DNA from: JALZAI01 sp038212215
Lineage (GTDB): Bacteria; Actinomycetota; Actinomycetes; Mycobacteriales; Jatrophihabitantaceae
DNA length: 11,188 nucleotides
Assembly (NCBI GenBank): GCA_038212215.1
Contig: JBBQUT010000066.1
Coordinates: 1-11,188, forward strand
Direction: 5' to 3'
In this document: piece after piece, positions 1 through 5,616 of the stretch
Layout: each line of letters starts with the position of its first letter
Position numbering within the stretch: position 1 is the stretch's first letter
Program-made: the position numbers and the translations under genes
Notes under the pieces: model-generated
Told to the model about the DNA's origin: nothing
Databases searched by the model: none
Seen by the model: the letters and a program-made list of their open reading frames with translations, nothing else

Positions 1-88
1 CGTCGGTCAGGAACTCCCCGTCTTGCAGCGCCGACCAGAACGGCTGGACCAACTCAGCGACAAGCTGGTTGGAGAATCGAACCGTCAT
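1..88 (-). CDS. IS30-type transposase, N-terminal part (runs off the left edge)
   Basis: Reading the minus strand from ATG at 88 gives 29 codons to the window edge. They contain the block QPFWSALQDGEFLTD, which resembles the opening of actinobacterial IS30-family transposases, where this segment precedes the first helix-turn-helix. The in-frame codons GTG (94) and TTG (91) just upstream are alternative starts. No good Shine-Dalgarno sequence precedes any of them, and the start codon directly abuts one arm of a hairpin (89-115). The DDE catalytic domain would lie outside the window, so I cannot say whether the element is intact. A related but different N-terminus occurs at 1518-1667. Family assignment is by remembered resemblance, not by a search. 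Confidence 0.55.
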   Translation of the reverse strand, partial: MTVRFSNQLVAELVQPFWSALQDGEFLTD

Positions 89-115
89 CAACACCCTCGA
101 ATCATCCAGGTGTTG
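89..115 (-). repeat. Hairpin abutting the IS30-type transposase start
   Basis: Perfect 7-bp inverted repeat CAACACC (89-95) / GGTGTTG (109-115) with a 13-nt loop. On the minus strand the second arm ends directly at the transposase ATG (88-86). A copy with identical arms and the same loop length lies at 1488-1514 before the other IS30-type start. A transcript entering from outside the element would fold here and could hide the start codon, a strategy known in other insertion sequences. That role is inference. Confidence 0.55.
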
Positions 116-245
116 CAATCACCGCGCGAACCCAAGGATCCCTCTCTGGTATCACTTACCACCCGTGCCTGGCATCGACACCCGCCAATTGGGGTGGAAG
201 TTCCCCCGAGTGATCAGCTGCGTCGCTAAGCGCTAGCTTGGGACG

Positions 246-650
246 ATGGCCGCTGGGTACTCAGGCACGCCCCAAGCCCGCAAGCTCGGCCTCAAACCTG
301 GCGGCCGGTTCGACCTGATCGCAGAACCGGACGGATGGGCTCTGCAAGATCCGCCCGCGCTAGACTCGGCCGCCGAGCACGCCGACGTGGTGCTGCACTT
401 CATTCGTGCATGGGTTGAGATCGAACCGGCTCTGGACGGGGCGGCGGACCGGATCTTCCCGGCCGGCGCCTTGTGGGTCGCATGGCCCCGCAAAGCGGCT
501 GGACACGTCAGCGATGTCGACGAGAACGCGATCCGCGACGCTGCTCTTCGGCGCGGCCTGGTTGATGTCAAGGTCGCCGCGATTGATGAGAACTGGTCCG
601 GTCTCAAGATTGTCTGGCGTCGGAAGAATCGGGTCATAAGAGGTTCGTGA
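246..650 (+). CDS. DUF3052 family protein
   Basis: The 134-residue product has the hallmarks of the DUF3052 family, common in actinobacteria and of unknown biochemical function. These are an opening GYSGTPQARKLGLKPG (4-19), a central ADVVLHFIRAW block (46-56), GALWVAWPRKAAG (74-86) and a closing GLVDVKVAAIDENWSGLKIV (104-123). The length matches the family norm. A GGGA sequence lies just upstream of the ATG with close spacing, and no better in-frame start exists. It has no signal peptide or membrane segment, so it should be cytosolic. It lies between two outward-facing IS30-type ends, which makes it a passenger or a bystander. Neighbours give no functional clue. Confidence 0.88.
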   Translation: MAAGYSGTPQARKLGLKPGGRFDLIAEPDGWALQDPPALDSAAEHADVVLHFIRAWVEIEPALDGAADRIFPAGALWVAWPRKAAGHVSDVDENAIRDAALRRGLVDVKVAAIDENWSGLKIVWRRKNRVIRGS

Positions 651-653
651 ACC

Positions 654-796
654 ATGGCTCCCCGAACGTCCGTTGACGGTCACAGACTCACTGGCGGCCC
701 CATCCGCGCAAATCGTCTGGTTGGACTCCTGTTCATGCTTGTCGTGCAGTCGCCATCTCGGCGGGTCTGATCGGATTCATCGCTCTGTTGGCGTAA
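654..796 (+). pseudogene. Possible frameshifted single-helix membrane peptide
   Basis: An ATG at 654, three bases after the DUF3052 stop, opens a frame that becomes hydrophobic (NRLVGLLFMLVV) and then hits TGA at 768. From about 746 another frame continues hydrophobically (AVAISAGLIGFIALLA) to TAA at 794. Joined by one single-base shift near 741-750, the two give a roughly 47-residue peptide with one transmembrane helix. An AGAGG about 10 nt upstream could be its ribosome binding site. There is no family recognition, and two short hydrophobic stretches can arise by chance, so this is weak. The rest of 651-908 holds only the small palindrome GGTTC-GT-GAACC (642-653). Confidence 0.15.
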
Positions 797-908
797 TCCA
801 GCCGCCTGGTAAGGGATCGAACAGCGGTCCCGGTGGTCGTTCGGCTACCGGACAGCGGATCGATCGCCGTTGGAGTGCGCTCGCGGCTACGCCTGGCCGT
901 CGGCGACG

Positions 909-1442
909 ATGGTTCGCGTGACACCTTCGTCGAGAGATCAAGCCTGCCCAGGCTGCGGAGCCCAGCTAACTCCTGCGGACGGGCCGGACCATCCCTACAT
1001 GACCTGCTCGCCTGCCTGCTGGAACCGCTACGGCGCGCTGCTCGCCGCGCAGTACTCCGATCCGCAACGGATGGCGTTTCACCAACTCATCGTTGACACC
1101 TACGCCGTACAGCATCCCGACGGGGACGATCCGCGTGCGGTCCAGTCCGTCGGCATCCACCTGATGACGCTGTGTCTGTTCCTCGAGGAAGGCGTAGATC
1201 CGTCGATCGGCCCGCGATTGCATCGGCGCATGGGTGAGCGGCCGGTATTCCGGCAACTGGAACCGCCCTCGTGCCGCGGTCAGCTCACACTGCTCAGTGT
1301 TCCGACATCTGGCGATCCATCGACTGCGAGGGCGGCTGCTTACTCGTGGGCGGCGGACTCGTGGGCGGCGTGGGGCACGCACCACACGACGGTTCGCGCC
1401 TGGCTGACCGAATGCGGGATGGCTGTGGACCCGGTCGACTGA
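909..1442 (+). CDS. DUF5946 family protein
   Basis: The 177-residue product matches the pattern I know for DUF5946. It has an N-terminal zinc-ribbon-like pair, CPGC (13-16) and CSPAC (33-37), then a conserved core with IVDTYAVQHPD (61-71), QSVGIHLMTLCLFLE (79-93) and a C-terminal block with WAADSWAAWGTHHTTVRAW (147-165). The cysteines and histidines suggest metal binding, but the function is unknown. I chose ATG 909 because the conserved part begins ten residues later. GTG 918 is equally possible, and a TTG at 870 would add 13 unconserved residues. It ends 28 bp before the second IS30-like end. No partner gene is evident. Confidence 0.82.
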   Translation: MVRVTPSSRDQACPGCGAQLTPADGPDHPYMTCSPACWNRYGALLAAQYSDPQRMAFHQLIVDTYAVQHPDGDDPRAVQSVGIHLMTLCLFLEEGVDPSIGPRLHRRMGERPVFRQLEPPSCRGQLTLLSVPTSGDPSTARAAAYSWAADSWAAWGTHHTTVRAWLTECGMAVDPVD

Positions 1443-1469
1443 AGGAAATCTGTCCCGCTGGCCGTTGGC

Positions 1470-1640
1470 GAGCTCAATCGATCGTCGCAACACCCCGTCT
1501 GATGCGAGGTGTTGTGCATGTGGTCGAAGGAAGAATTGATCGACAAGCAGGCCGAGTTCTGGGTGGCGCTGGCCCGCGGTGCGACGCTGCAAGCGGCCTG
1601 TGACGCTGTCGCAGTGAATCGACGAACACGACGCCGTTGG
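1470..1640 (+). mobile_element. Truncated IS30-like element (5' end only)
   Basis: This contains the probable left terminal repeat (about 1470-1494, ending CGCAACACC), the start hairpin (1488-1514) and the first roughly 40 codons of a transposase. The rest is missing: at about 1638-1643 the sequence changes into a DUF1905 gene on the opposite strand. Only about 170 bp of the element remain, so it cannot move by itself. Its layout mirrors the element at the left edge of the window, although the encoded peptides differ. Confidence 0.5.
1488..1514 (+). repeat. Hairpin upstream of the second IS30-type start
   Basis: Arms CAACACC (1488-1494) and GGTGTTG (1508-1514) with a 13-nt loop, followed by TGC and then the ATG at 1518. 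Arm sequence, loop length and position relative to the start match 89-115, while the loop bases differ. Conserved arms with a diverged loop suggest selection for the fold or for its being part of the terminal repeat. Confidence 0.55.
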
Positions 1641-1667
1641 CGAAGAATTCGGCGGAGCCATCCATGA
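1518..1667 (+). pseudogene. IS30-type transposase fragment, truncated after the first helix-turn-helix
   Basis: Forty-nine codons are open. The first about 40 carry FWVALARGATLQAACDAVAV followed by NRRTRRRW, the typical start of an IS30-family transposase with its N-terminal helix-turn-helix. In-frame TTG (1512) and GTG (1509) are alternative starts. From about 1640 the reading frame runs over the antisense of a DUF1905 gene and stops at TGA 1665-1667. The catalytic DDE domain is absent. The sequence differs from the peptide at 1-88, so these are two related elements, not two copies of one. Confidence 0.6.
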
Positions 1668-1764
1668 TCACGTAAGTCCAGCCGCCTCTGGCGGGGCTCT
1701 GAACGAGGGTCGCGGTGAAGGTGTGGTCGAGCGGGCCGGCCTTCGACGTTGCGGTGCTTGCCAT
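1642..1764 (-). pseudogene. DUF1905 domain protein, 3' part lost
   Basis: From ATG 1764, preceded by GGAAGGA at 8-nt spacing, the minus strand encodes 41 residues. They include FTATLVQSPARGGWTYVIMD and GSAEFF, the recognisable first half of a DUF1905 domain (a small beta-rich domain of unknown function, usually about 90-100 residues). After SAEFF the similarity ends, where the expected continuation would be a glycine- and valine-rich strand and an LPV motif. The frame then runs antisense through the IS30 fragment to a stop at 1474. The gene lies 47 bp downstream of the two-helix membrane protein on the same strand and was probably co-transcribed with it. Its ribosome binding site and start are intact, so a short chimeric peptide could still be made. 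Confidence 0.6.
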
Positions 1765-1811
1765 GATCGTGATCCTTCCGATCGATATGGGACGGGCAGG
1801 TGGGTGACGGG

Positions 1812-2096
1812 TCAGTGCAGCAGCCCGACGATGAGGGCGATCAATAGGAGTTTCAGCAGCCAGTCGCCGGCGTGCATCGCAGCGGTGGCCGGATGGACCT
1901 TCTCCCACAGGACCGACCCGGTGAGCAGCACGAACGGCAATCCCACCCAGAGCAGCAGTGCGAGCACGAGGGCGTGACTGACGGCCGGGCCAGAGGGCAG
2001 TCTGAGGGTGCTCTGTGACGGAGCGCCGAGGGTGGAGTGCGTGACGACGCTGTCATCGTGCTGCTGGTCGGGCGCAGCCCCGTTCTGTATGGTCAT
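1812..2096 (-). CDS. Small two-helix membrane protein, unknown function
   Basis: The 94-residue product has a polar, Gln/Asp/Ser-rich N-terminus (1-40), a hydrophobic helix at about 41-63 (HALVLALLLWVGLPFVLL), a short loop with WEKVHPATAAMHAGDW and a second helix at about 79-93 (WLLKLLLIALIVGLL). I do not recognise a family. ATG 2096 is the first sensible start, although its ribosome binding site is poor. Its frame stays open far upstream only as antisense of the phosphatase gene. It diverges from the phosphatase gene with only 55 bp between the starts, so the two probably share a control region, and it precedes the broken DUF1905 gene by 47 bp. A role tied to the membrane phosphatase is possible but unproven. 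Confidence 0.6.
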   Translation of the reverse strand: MTIQNGAAPDQQHDDSVVTHSTLGAPSQSTLRLPSGPAVSHALVLALLLWVGLPFVLLTGSVLWEKVHPATAAMHAGDWLLKLLLIALIVGLLH

Positions 2097-2151
2097 GTGT
2101 TCAACTGTCCGTAGGGGGATCGCTGCTTTCTGGCGGTGGGCGGGAGCTGAC

Positions 2152-4418
2152 GTGAGCGGTAGGGCGCAGCCAGCCGGCGGCCGCGGGTTCGACAACGCAG
2201 TACTGGCCGGGCTGTTACTGCTGGTGCTGATGGCGGGCGGGTAGCCGCGGGGTCGGGCGTCGCGTTCTGGTTGTTGAACGCCTCGTCTGCTGGCGCGGTG
2301 TTCTTTCCGCCGGCGGGCATGACGCTGGCGGGGTTGGTGATGTCGCGGCGGCGGTCCTGGCCATGGTTGTTGGCCGGTGCCGCAGTGGCGGAGTTGCTGG
2401 TCGATCTGGGCGAGGGTCAGCCGGTGCTCGCAGCGTGCGGTTTCGTCGTGGCCAACACCGTGGAACCGGTGGGTGGGGGCGGCGTTGCTGGGCCGCTTCG
2501 TGGGTTGGCCCGACTTCGGTCGACCGCGTGATCTCGGGCGATTCTTGGTGTGTGCCGTGGCGGCGGGTCCGCTGTGCGGTGCGTTGATCGGTTCGGCGAC
2601 GATCACCGTGGTCCTGCACGGGGCCTTCATTCCCGCGTTTGGGCCGTACTGGGCTGGTGACGGGCTGGCGGTGCTCACGGTGGGCAGCGCGCTGCTGTGT
2701 GCTCCGGCGGCGCGCAGTCTGGGCGCCGCCGCTGCGGGGCCGCTGCTGGCGGTGCTGGCGACCGGACTGTGCACCGTGGTGGGCTTCTGGCCGAATCAAG
2801 TCCCGCTTGCCTACCTGGTGCTGCCGGTGCTGGGGTGTGCCGGGGTGCGGTACGGCGTGGCGACGCTGATCAGCGCCGGTTTGGTGATGACGCTGACGGC
2901 CAACGTCCTCACCGCGGCTGGGCATGGTCCGTGGGCCGCGCTTGCCCACTCCCCGCGCGTGGAGGCGGCCTCGCTGCAGCTCTTCCTCGCCGTCGGCCTG
3001 CTCGGCGCCTGGGCCATGGTCATCGGCACGCAGGAACGGGCGGAGGCGCAGGCGAGACTGCGTGAAGAGTCCGCGGCGCGGCACCGCATCGAGTCGCTGC
3101 AACGAGTGACCGCGCTGATAGCCACGGCCGCCACGACGGAGGCCATCGCGGCGATCCTCGCGACGGAGGGGATCCCGCTCATCGCGGAACACGGCGTGAT
3201 CGGCGTGGTCTCGATCGACGGACATCAGGTCCGCACGTGGCCGAGCGTCGGATTCCCCCGCGACATCGCGCGTCAGTTCGAGCTACTGCCGCTGGCCGCG
3301 CACACCCAACTGACGATCGCCATACGCACCGGACGGACCGTCGTGTTCGAATCGCTCGATCAGATCGGCGCGCAGTTCCCCGACACGATGCCCTCCTACC
3401 GGGTGACCGACACCCGCAGCGCGCTCGCGTTGCCGGTGCAGACGGGCGGCATCACCCTGGCCGGGCTCGTTTTCGGATTCCGGACCGAGGGCCCGATCGA
3501 TCCGCAATCGCGGGCCCTTGCCGACATTCTGGTCGAACTCACCGCCCAAGCCCTCGACCGAGCCCGGCTCTACGAGCGCGAGCACCGCGCGGCGCACGAG
3601 CTACAGCGCGCCCTCATGCCGACCCTGCCCAGCACCCTGCCCGGCGTGGCGATAGACGCCAGCTATCGCCCCGCCGACATCACCCACGACGTCGGCGGTG
3701 ACTGGTATGACGTGTTCGCCCTCCCCCGCGGCCGGGTGGGCGTGGCGATCGGCGATGTCGTGGGGCACGATCTGCGTGCCGCCGCGTCGATGGGCAAGCT
3801 CCAGGCCCTGCTACGCATGATCGTCGCCACCGGCACCGGCCCAGCCGACGTGCTGAGCCGCCTCGACGATGCGGCACTCCAGATCACGACGGCATCGGCA
3901 GCACCCTCGGCTACGGCGAGTACGACCCCGCAACCGGTCACTTCCGCTACGCCTGCGCCGGCCATCCGCCACCGTTGTTGAGCGGCCCGCTCGGCGCAGA
4001 CTTCCTCTGGGAGGGCCGGTCTGCCCCGATCGGCATCACCACCGCCACCCGGCCAGAGGCGGCACTGCAGCTACCCCCGGATGCGGTGCTGTGGTGGTAC
4101 ACCGACGGGCTGATCGAACGCCGTGACGAAAGCATCGACGTCGGACTCGAACGCCTCGCGAACCTCATCCGGCGCGACCCCGATCAACAGGTTGCGCATC
4201 CCTGCTCGGACCTTGTCGACACCCTCACCAGCGGCAACCCGATCTCAGACGACATCGCGGTGATCCGCCTACAGCTGCACCGGTTCACCCCGCCAACCTC
4301 CACCCACGCCACCACGCAGCAACCACCAGCCGCCTCGACCACACAACCGCCCGACACGGCCCCTTCCCGCCAACCGATCCTCTACCGGAGCCGCGGAACA
4401 CGGCCACGCGGCGACTAG
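2152..4418 (+). pseudogene. MASE1-GAF-SpoIIE-type membrane phosphatase with three frameshifts
   Basis: GTG 2152 with GGGAG upstream starts a reconstructed protein of about 755 residues. The domains, in order, are a multi-helix MASE1 membrane sensor (about 15-310, with FFPPAGMTLAGLVM), a GAF domain (about 313-470) and a PP2C/SpoIIE domain (about 480-713). The phosphatase domain keeps its metal-binding acidic motifs: VGGDWYD, IGDVVGHD, YTDGLIE and DDIAV. A Pro/Thr-rich tail follows. Three single-base shifts break the gene: a lost base creates TAG at 2242-2244, an extra G lies at 2471-2473, and a lost base lies near 3880-3884. The longest unbroken stretch codes from about 2473 to 3884; the C-terminal piece runs to 4418. 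Family members dephosphorylate anti-anti-sigma factors and so control alternative sigma factors. The conserved residues suggest recent inactivation or sequence error. No slippery heptamer supports programmed frameshifting. Confidence 0.8.
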
Positions 4419-4518
4419 TCAGAACGTTCCGCTGGTGAAGCCGCCGCTGCGTGCCGCGAATGAACTCACTCGCCGTGGCGATGGTCGCGGCGGCGCGGTT
4501 GACGTGTGGTGGGACCGC

Positions 4519-4672
4519 TCAGACCAACTCGCCGCGCTTCCTGCTCAGGGAGCCGCGCTCGGCGGAGATCTGGGTAGCGGCGATCGCGAGTCGTACGCCT
4601 CCCTTGCCTCCGCGCTCCGGCCGAGCCTGCGGAGCAGATCGGCGCGAACGGCGTGCCAGGCTGGCGGCAATC
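4519..4672 (-). pseudogene. C-terminal remnant of an ECF sigma factor (SigJ/ECF42-like, DUF6596)
   Basis: On the minus strand, 4658 to about 4592 encodes WHAVRADLLRRLGRSAEAR and EAYD. This is the TPR-like segment near the end of ECF sigma factors with a DUF6596 extension. After one frameshift near 4588-4596 the adjoining frame gives LAIAATQISAERGSLSRKRG and ELV, then TGA at 4519-4521, exactly the expected continuation and ending for that family. The sigma2 and sigma4 regions are not recognisable upstream (4673-4780), so this is a remnant and not a gene. The stretch 4419-4518 between it and the phosphatase gene shows nothing I can identify. The remnant is independent of the PP2C phosphatase, which targets a different sigma system. 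Confidence 0.5.
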
Positions 4673-4779
4673 GCAGCATCACCGCCCCGCCCCGAGCGCA
4701 TTACGTCGCCGATATGAGTGGTGCCCGACCAGACGACCAGGTCTGCCACGTCGGCGTCCCGTCCAGTAGCTCCGTCGCT

Positions 4780-4953
4780 CTACAGAACTGATTCCGATAG
4801 CCGATCGACCCGCGGCATGCGGACGCCGCTGCGACGCCGACCACCCGCCATCAGTGCAACTGATGGCACTTCTTGCTCCTCCGCAAGCGCGGCAGCATGC
4901 ATGCCGCCCAGCTCCTCCTGCCACCGCTCCTTTCGGCGGAGCTCCCCGCTCAT
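4780..4953 (-). CDS. Small reading frame coupled to the TetR stop (TAATG)
   Basis: The TetR stop TAA overlaps an ATG as TAATG (4955-4951), opening 57 codons that end at TAG 4780-4782. The peptide starts MSGELRRKERWQEELGGMHA, which is charged and probably helical, then becomes arginine-rich without similarity to anything I know. GC at third positions is high for the first 18 codons and poorer afterwards, and a strong hairpin (4847-4867) lies inside it. Both points argue against a conserved full-length protein. The overlap would allow translational coupling. It may equally be an extension left after decay. Confidence 0.25.
   Translation of the reverse strand: MSGELRRKERWQEELGGMHAAALAEEQEVPSVALMAGGRRRSGVRMPRVDRLSESVL
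4847..4867. terminator. 9-bp perfect hairpin downstream of the TetR gene
   Basis: Arms GCCATCAGT (4847-4855) and ACTGATGGC (4859-4867) enclose the loop GCA. It is the tightest hairpin I found in the window and lies about 85 bp past the TetR stop. There is no T-run on the minus-strand side; on the plus side CACTTCTTGCTCC follows, a weak pyrimidine tract. Actinobacterial terminators often lack a T-run, so termination of the TetR transcript is the simplest reading. A protein binding site is the alternative. Confidence 0.4.
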
Positions 4954-5561
4954 TAGCCGAGCAGTTGCCGCAGGAGTTGGTCGCCGAGCCAGCTCTCGTA
5001 CTGCTCGAGCGACCAGCCTCGCTGCAGCACCAGCAGGCTGTAGGCCTCGGCCAGGGTGGCGGCCAGGTACAGGTCCACGGCGGTCTTGGCGGTCAGCCCG
5101 GCGGCCAGCTGCCCGTCCAGGGACGTGACCAGCGAGGTGACGGCCCGTTCCCGGCCGGCCTCGATCTGCCGCCAGGCCTGCGCGATCACCTCATCCACCC
5201 GGGCCGCCTCGGTGTAGATGGCGATCACGTCGTACCCAAGCTCCATCTGCCGCCGGTGCCAGTGCGCCGCCATTCGCAACCTCCGGACCGGATCGGGCTG
5301 GGCCAGCGCCTGCTCGTGCTGGCGCTGCACCTCGGACTCAGCGATCCACAACCGCAGGATCTCCGCCAGGATCCCCGGCTTGTTCCGCAGCGAGGAGTAG
5401 ATCGTCTGCGCGGGGATGTCCGCGGCCAAGGCGATCTCGGCGATCGTCGTCGCCACATAGCCCTGCTGCCGGAACAACGCACGCGCCGCCCGGGCGACCT
5501 GTTCGCGGGTGGCCTGGGCCTGCCGGGCCCGGTGCCCCCCAGATACGTCCTTGACAATCAC
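4953..5561 (-). CDS. TetR/AcrR family transcriptional regulator
   Basis: The 202-residue product has the usual TetR length. An N-terminal helix (about 18-34, REQVARAARALFRQQGYVAT) is followed by the helix-turn-helix TIAEIALAADIPAQTIYSSL (39-58) and NKPGIL. A helical ligand-binding domain (about 65-202) is specific to this protein and gives no ligand clue. GTG 5561 is the only start that keeps the N-terminal arm. It lacks a clear ribosome binding site, so the mRNA may be nearly leaderless. The gene diverges from the phosphotransferase gene with 55 bp between starts, and inverted repeats lie in that gap. By the usual logic of the family it represses the phosphotransferase and itself until a small molecule binds; that is inference. 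Confidence 0.9.
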   Translation of the reverse strand: MIVKDVSGGHRARQAQATREQVARAARALFRQQGYVATTIAEIALAADIPAQTIYSSLRNKPGILAEILRLWIAESEVQRQHEQALAQPDPVRRLRMAAHWHRRQMELGYDVIAIYTEAARVDEVIAQAWRQIEAGRERAVTSLVTSLDGQLAAGLTAKTAVDLYLAATLAEAYSLLVLQRGWSLEQYESWLGDQLLRQLLG

Positions 5562-5590
5562 CAGATCAGAGTACCAGTATGTTCGTCATA
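5551..5590 (+). promoter_or_regulatory. Divergent promoter/operator between TetR and phosphotransferase
   Basis: TTGACA (5551-5556) matches a -35 box for the rightward gene, with CAGTAT (5575-5580) at 18-nt spacing as a poor -10. Overlapping its downstream side is the inverted repeat TATG-N5-CATA (5578-5590), a size and position fitting a TetR dimer site. The TTGACA lies within the first codons of the TetR gene. Transcript starts and binding are not shown by the sequence. Confidence 0.3.
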
Positions 5591-5616
5591 GCAGCACTAC
5601 GACGAAGGGCGAGGAC

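Larger units (their letters stand above)
1..135 (-). mobile_element. End of an IS30-like insertion sequence
   Basis: The transposase start at 88 sits about 45 bp inside what looks like the element end. On the minus strand the probable terminal repeat runs roughly from 135 to 89, with a GGGTTCG block near 131-125 and GCAACACC at 116-89. The analogous block before the second transposase (1470-1494) has the same layout, ending in CGCAACACC. The exact outer edge and any target duplication cannot be fixed because the other end is outside the window. Confidence 0.4.

Noticed and set aside
966..1661. Open minus-strand frame of 231 codons
   Set aside because: Antisense to DUF5946 and to the IS30 fragment, with an Arg-rich composition.
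2097..2774. Long N-terminal extension of the two-helix membrane protein
   Set aside because: Upstream of codon 2096 the frame runs antisense to the phosphatase gene with low-complexity Pro/Arg/Ala content. The credible protein begins at 2096.
2215..3225. Open minus-strand frame of 336 codons opposite the phosphatase gene
   Set aside because: It is antisense to a recognisable MASE1/GAF region, very rich in Arg/His/Gln/Pro and without domain similarity: a by-product of high GC.
2240..3890. Programmed ribosomal frameshifting in the phosphatase gene
   Set aside because: Three shifts of both signs, no slippery heptamer at any of them, and no recoding known in this family. Mutation or sequence error is simpler.
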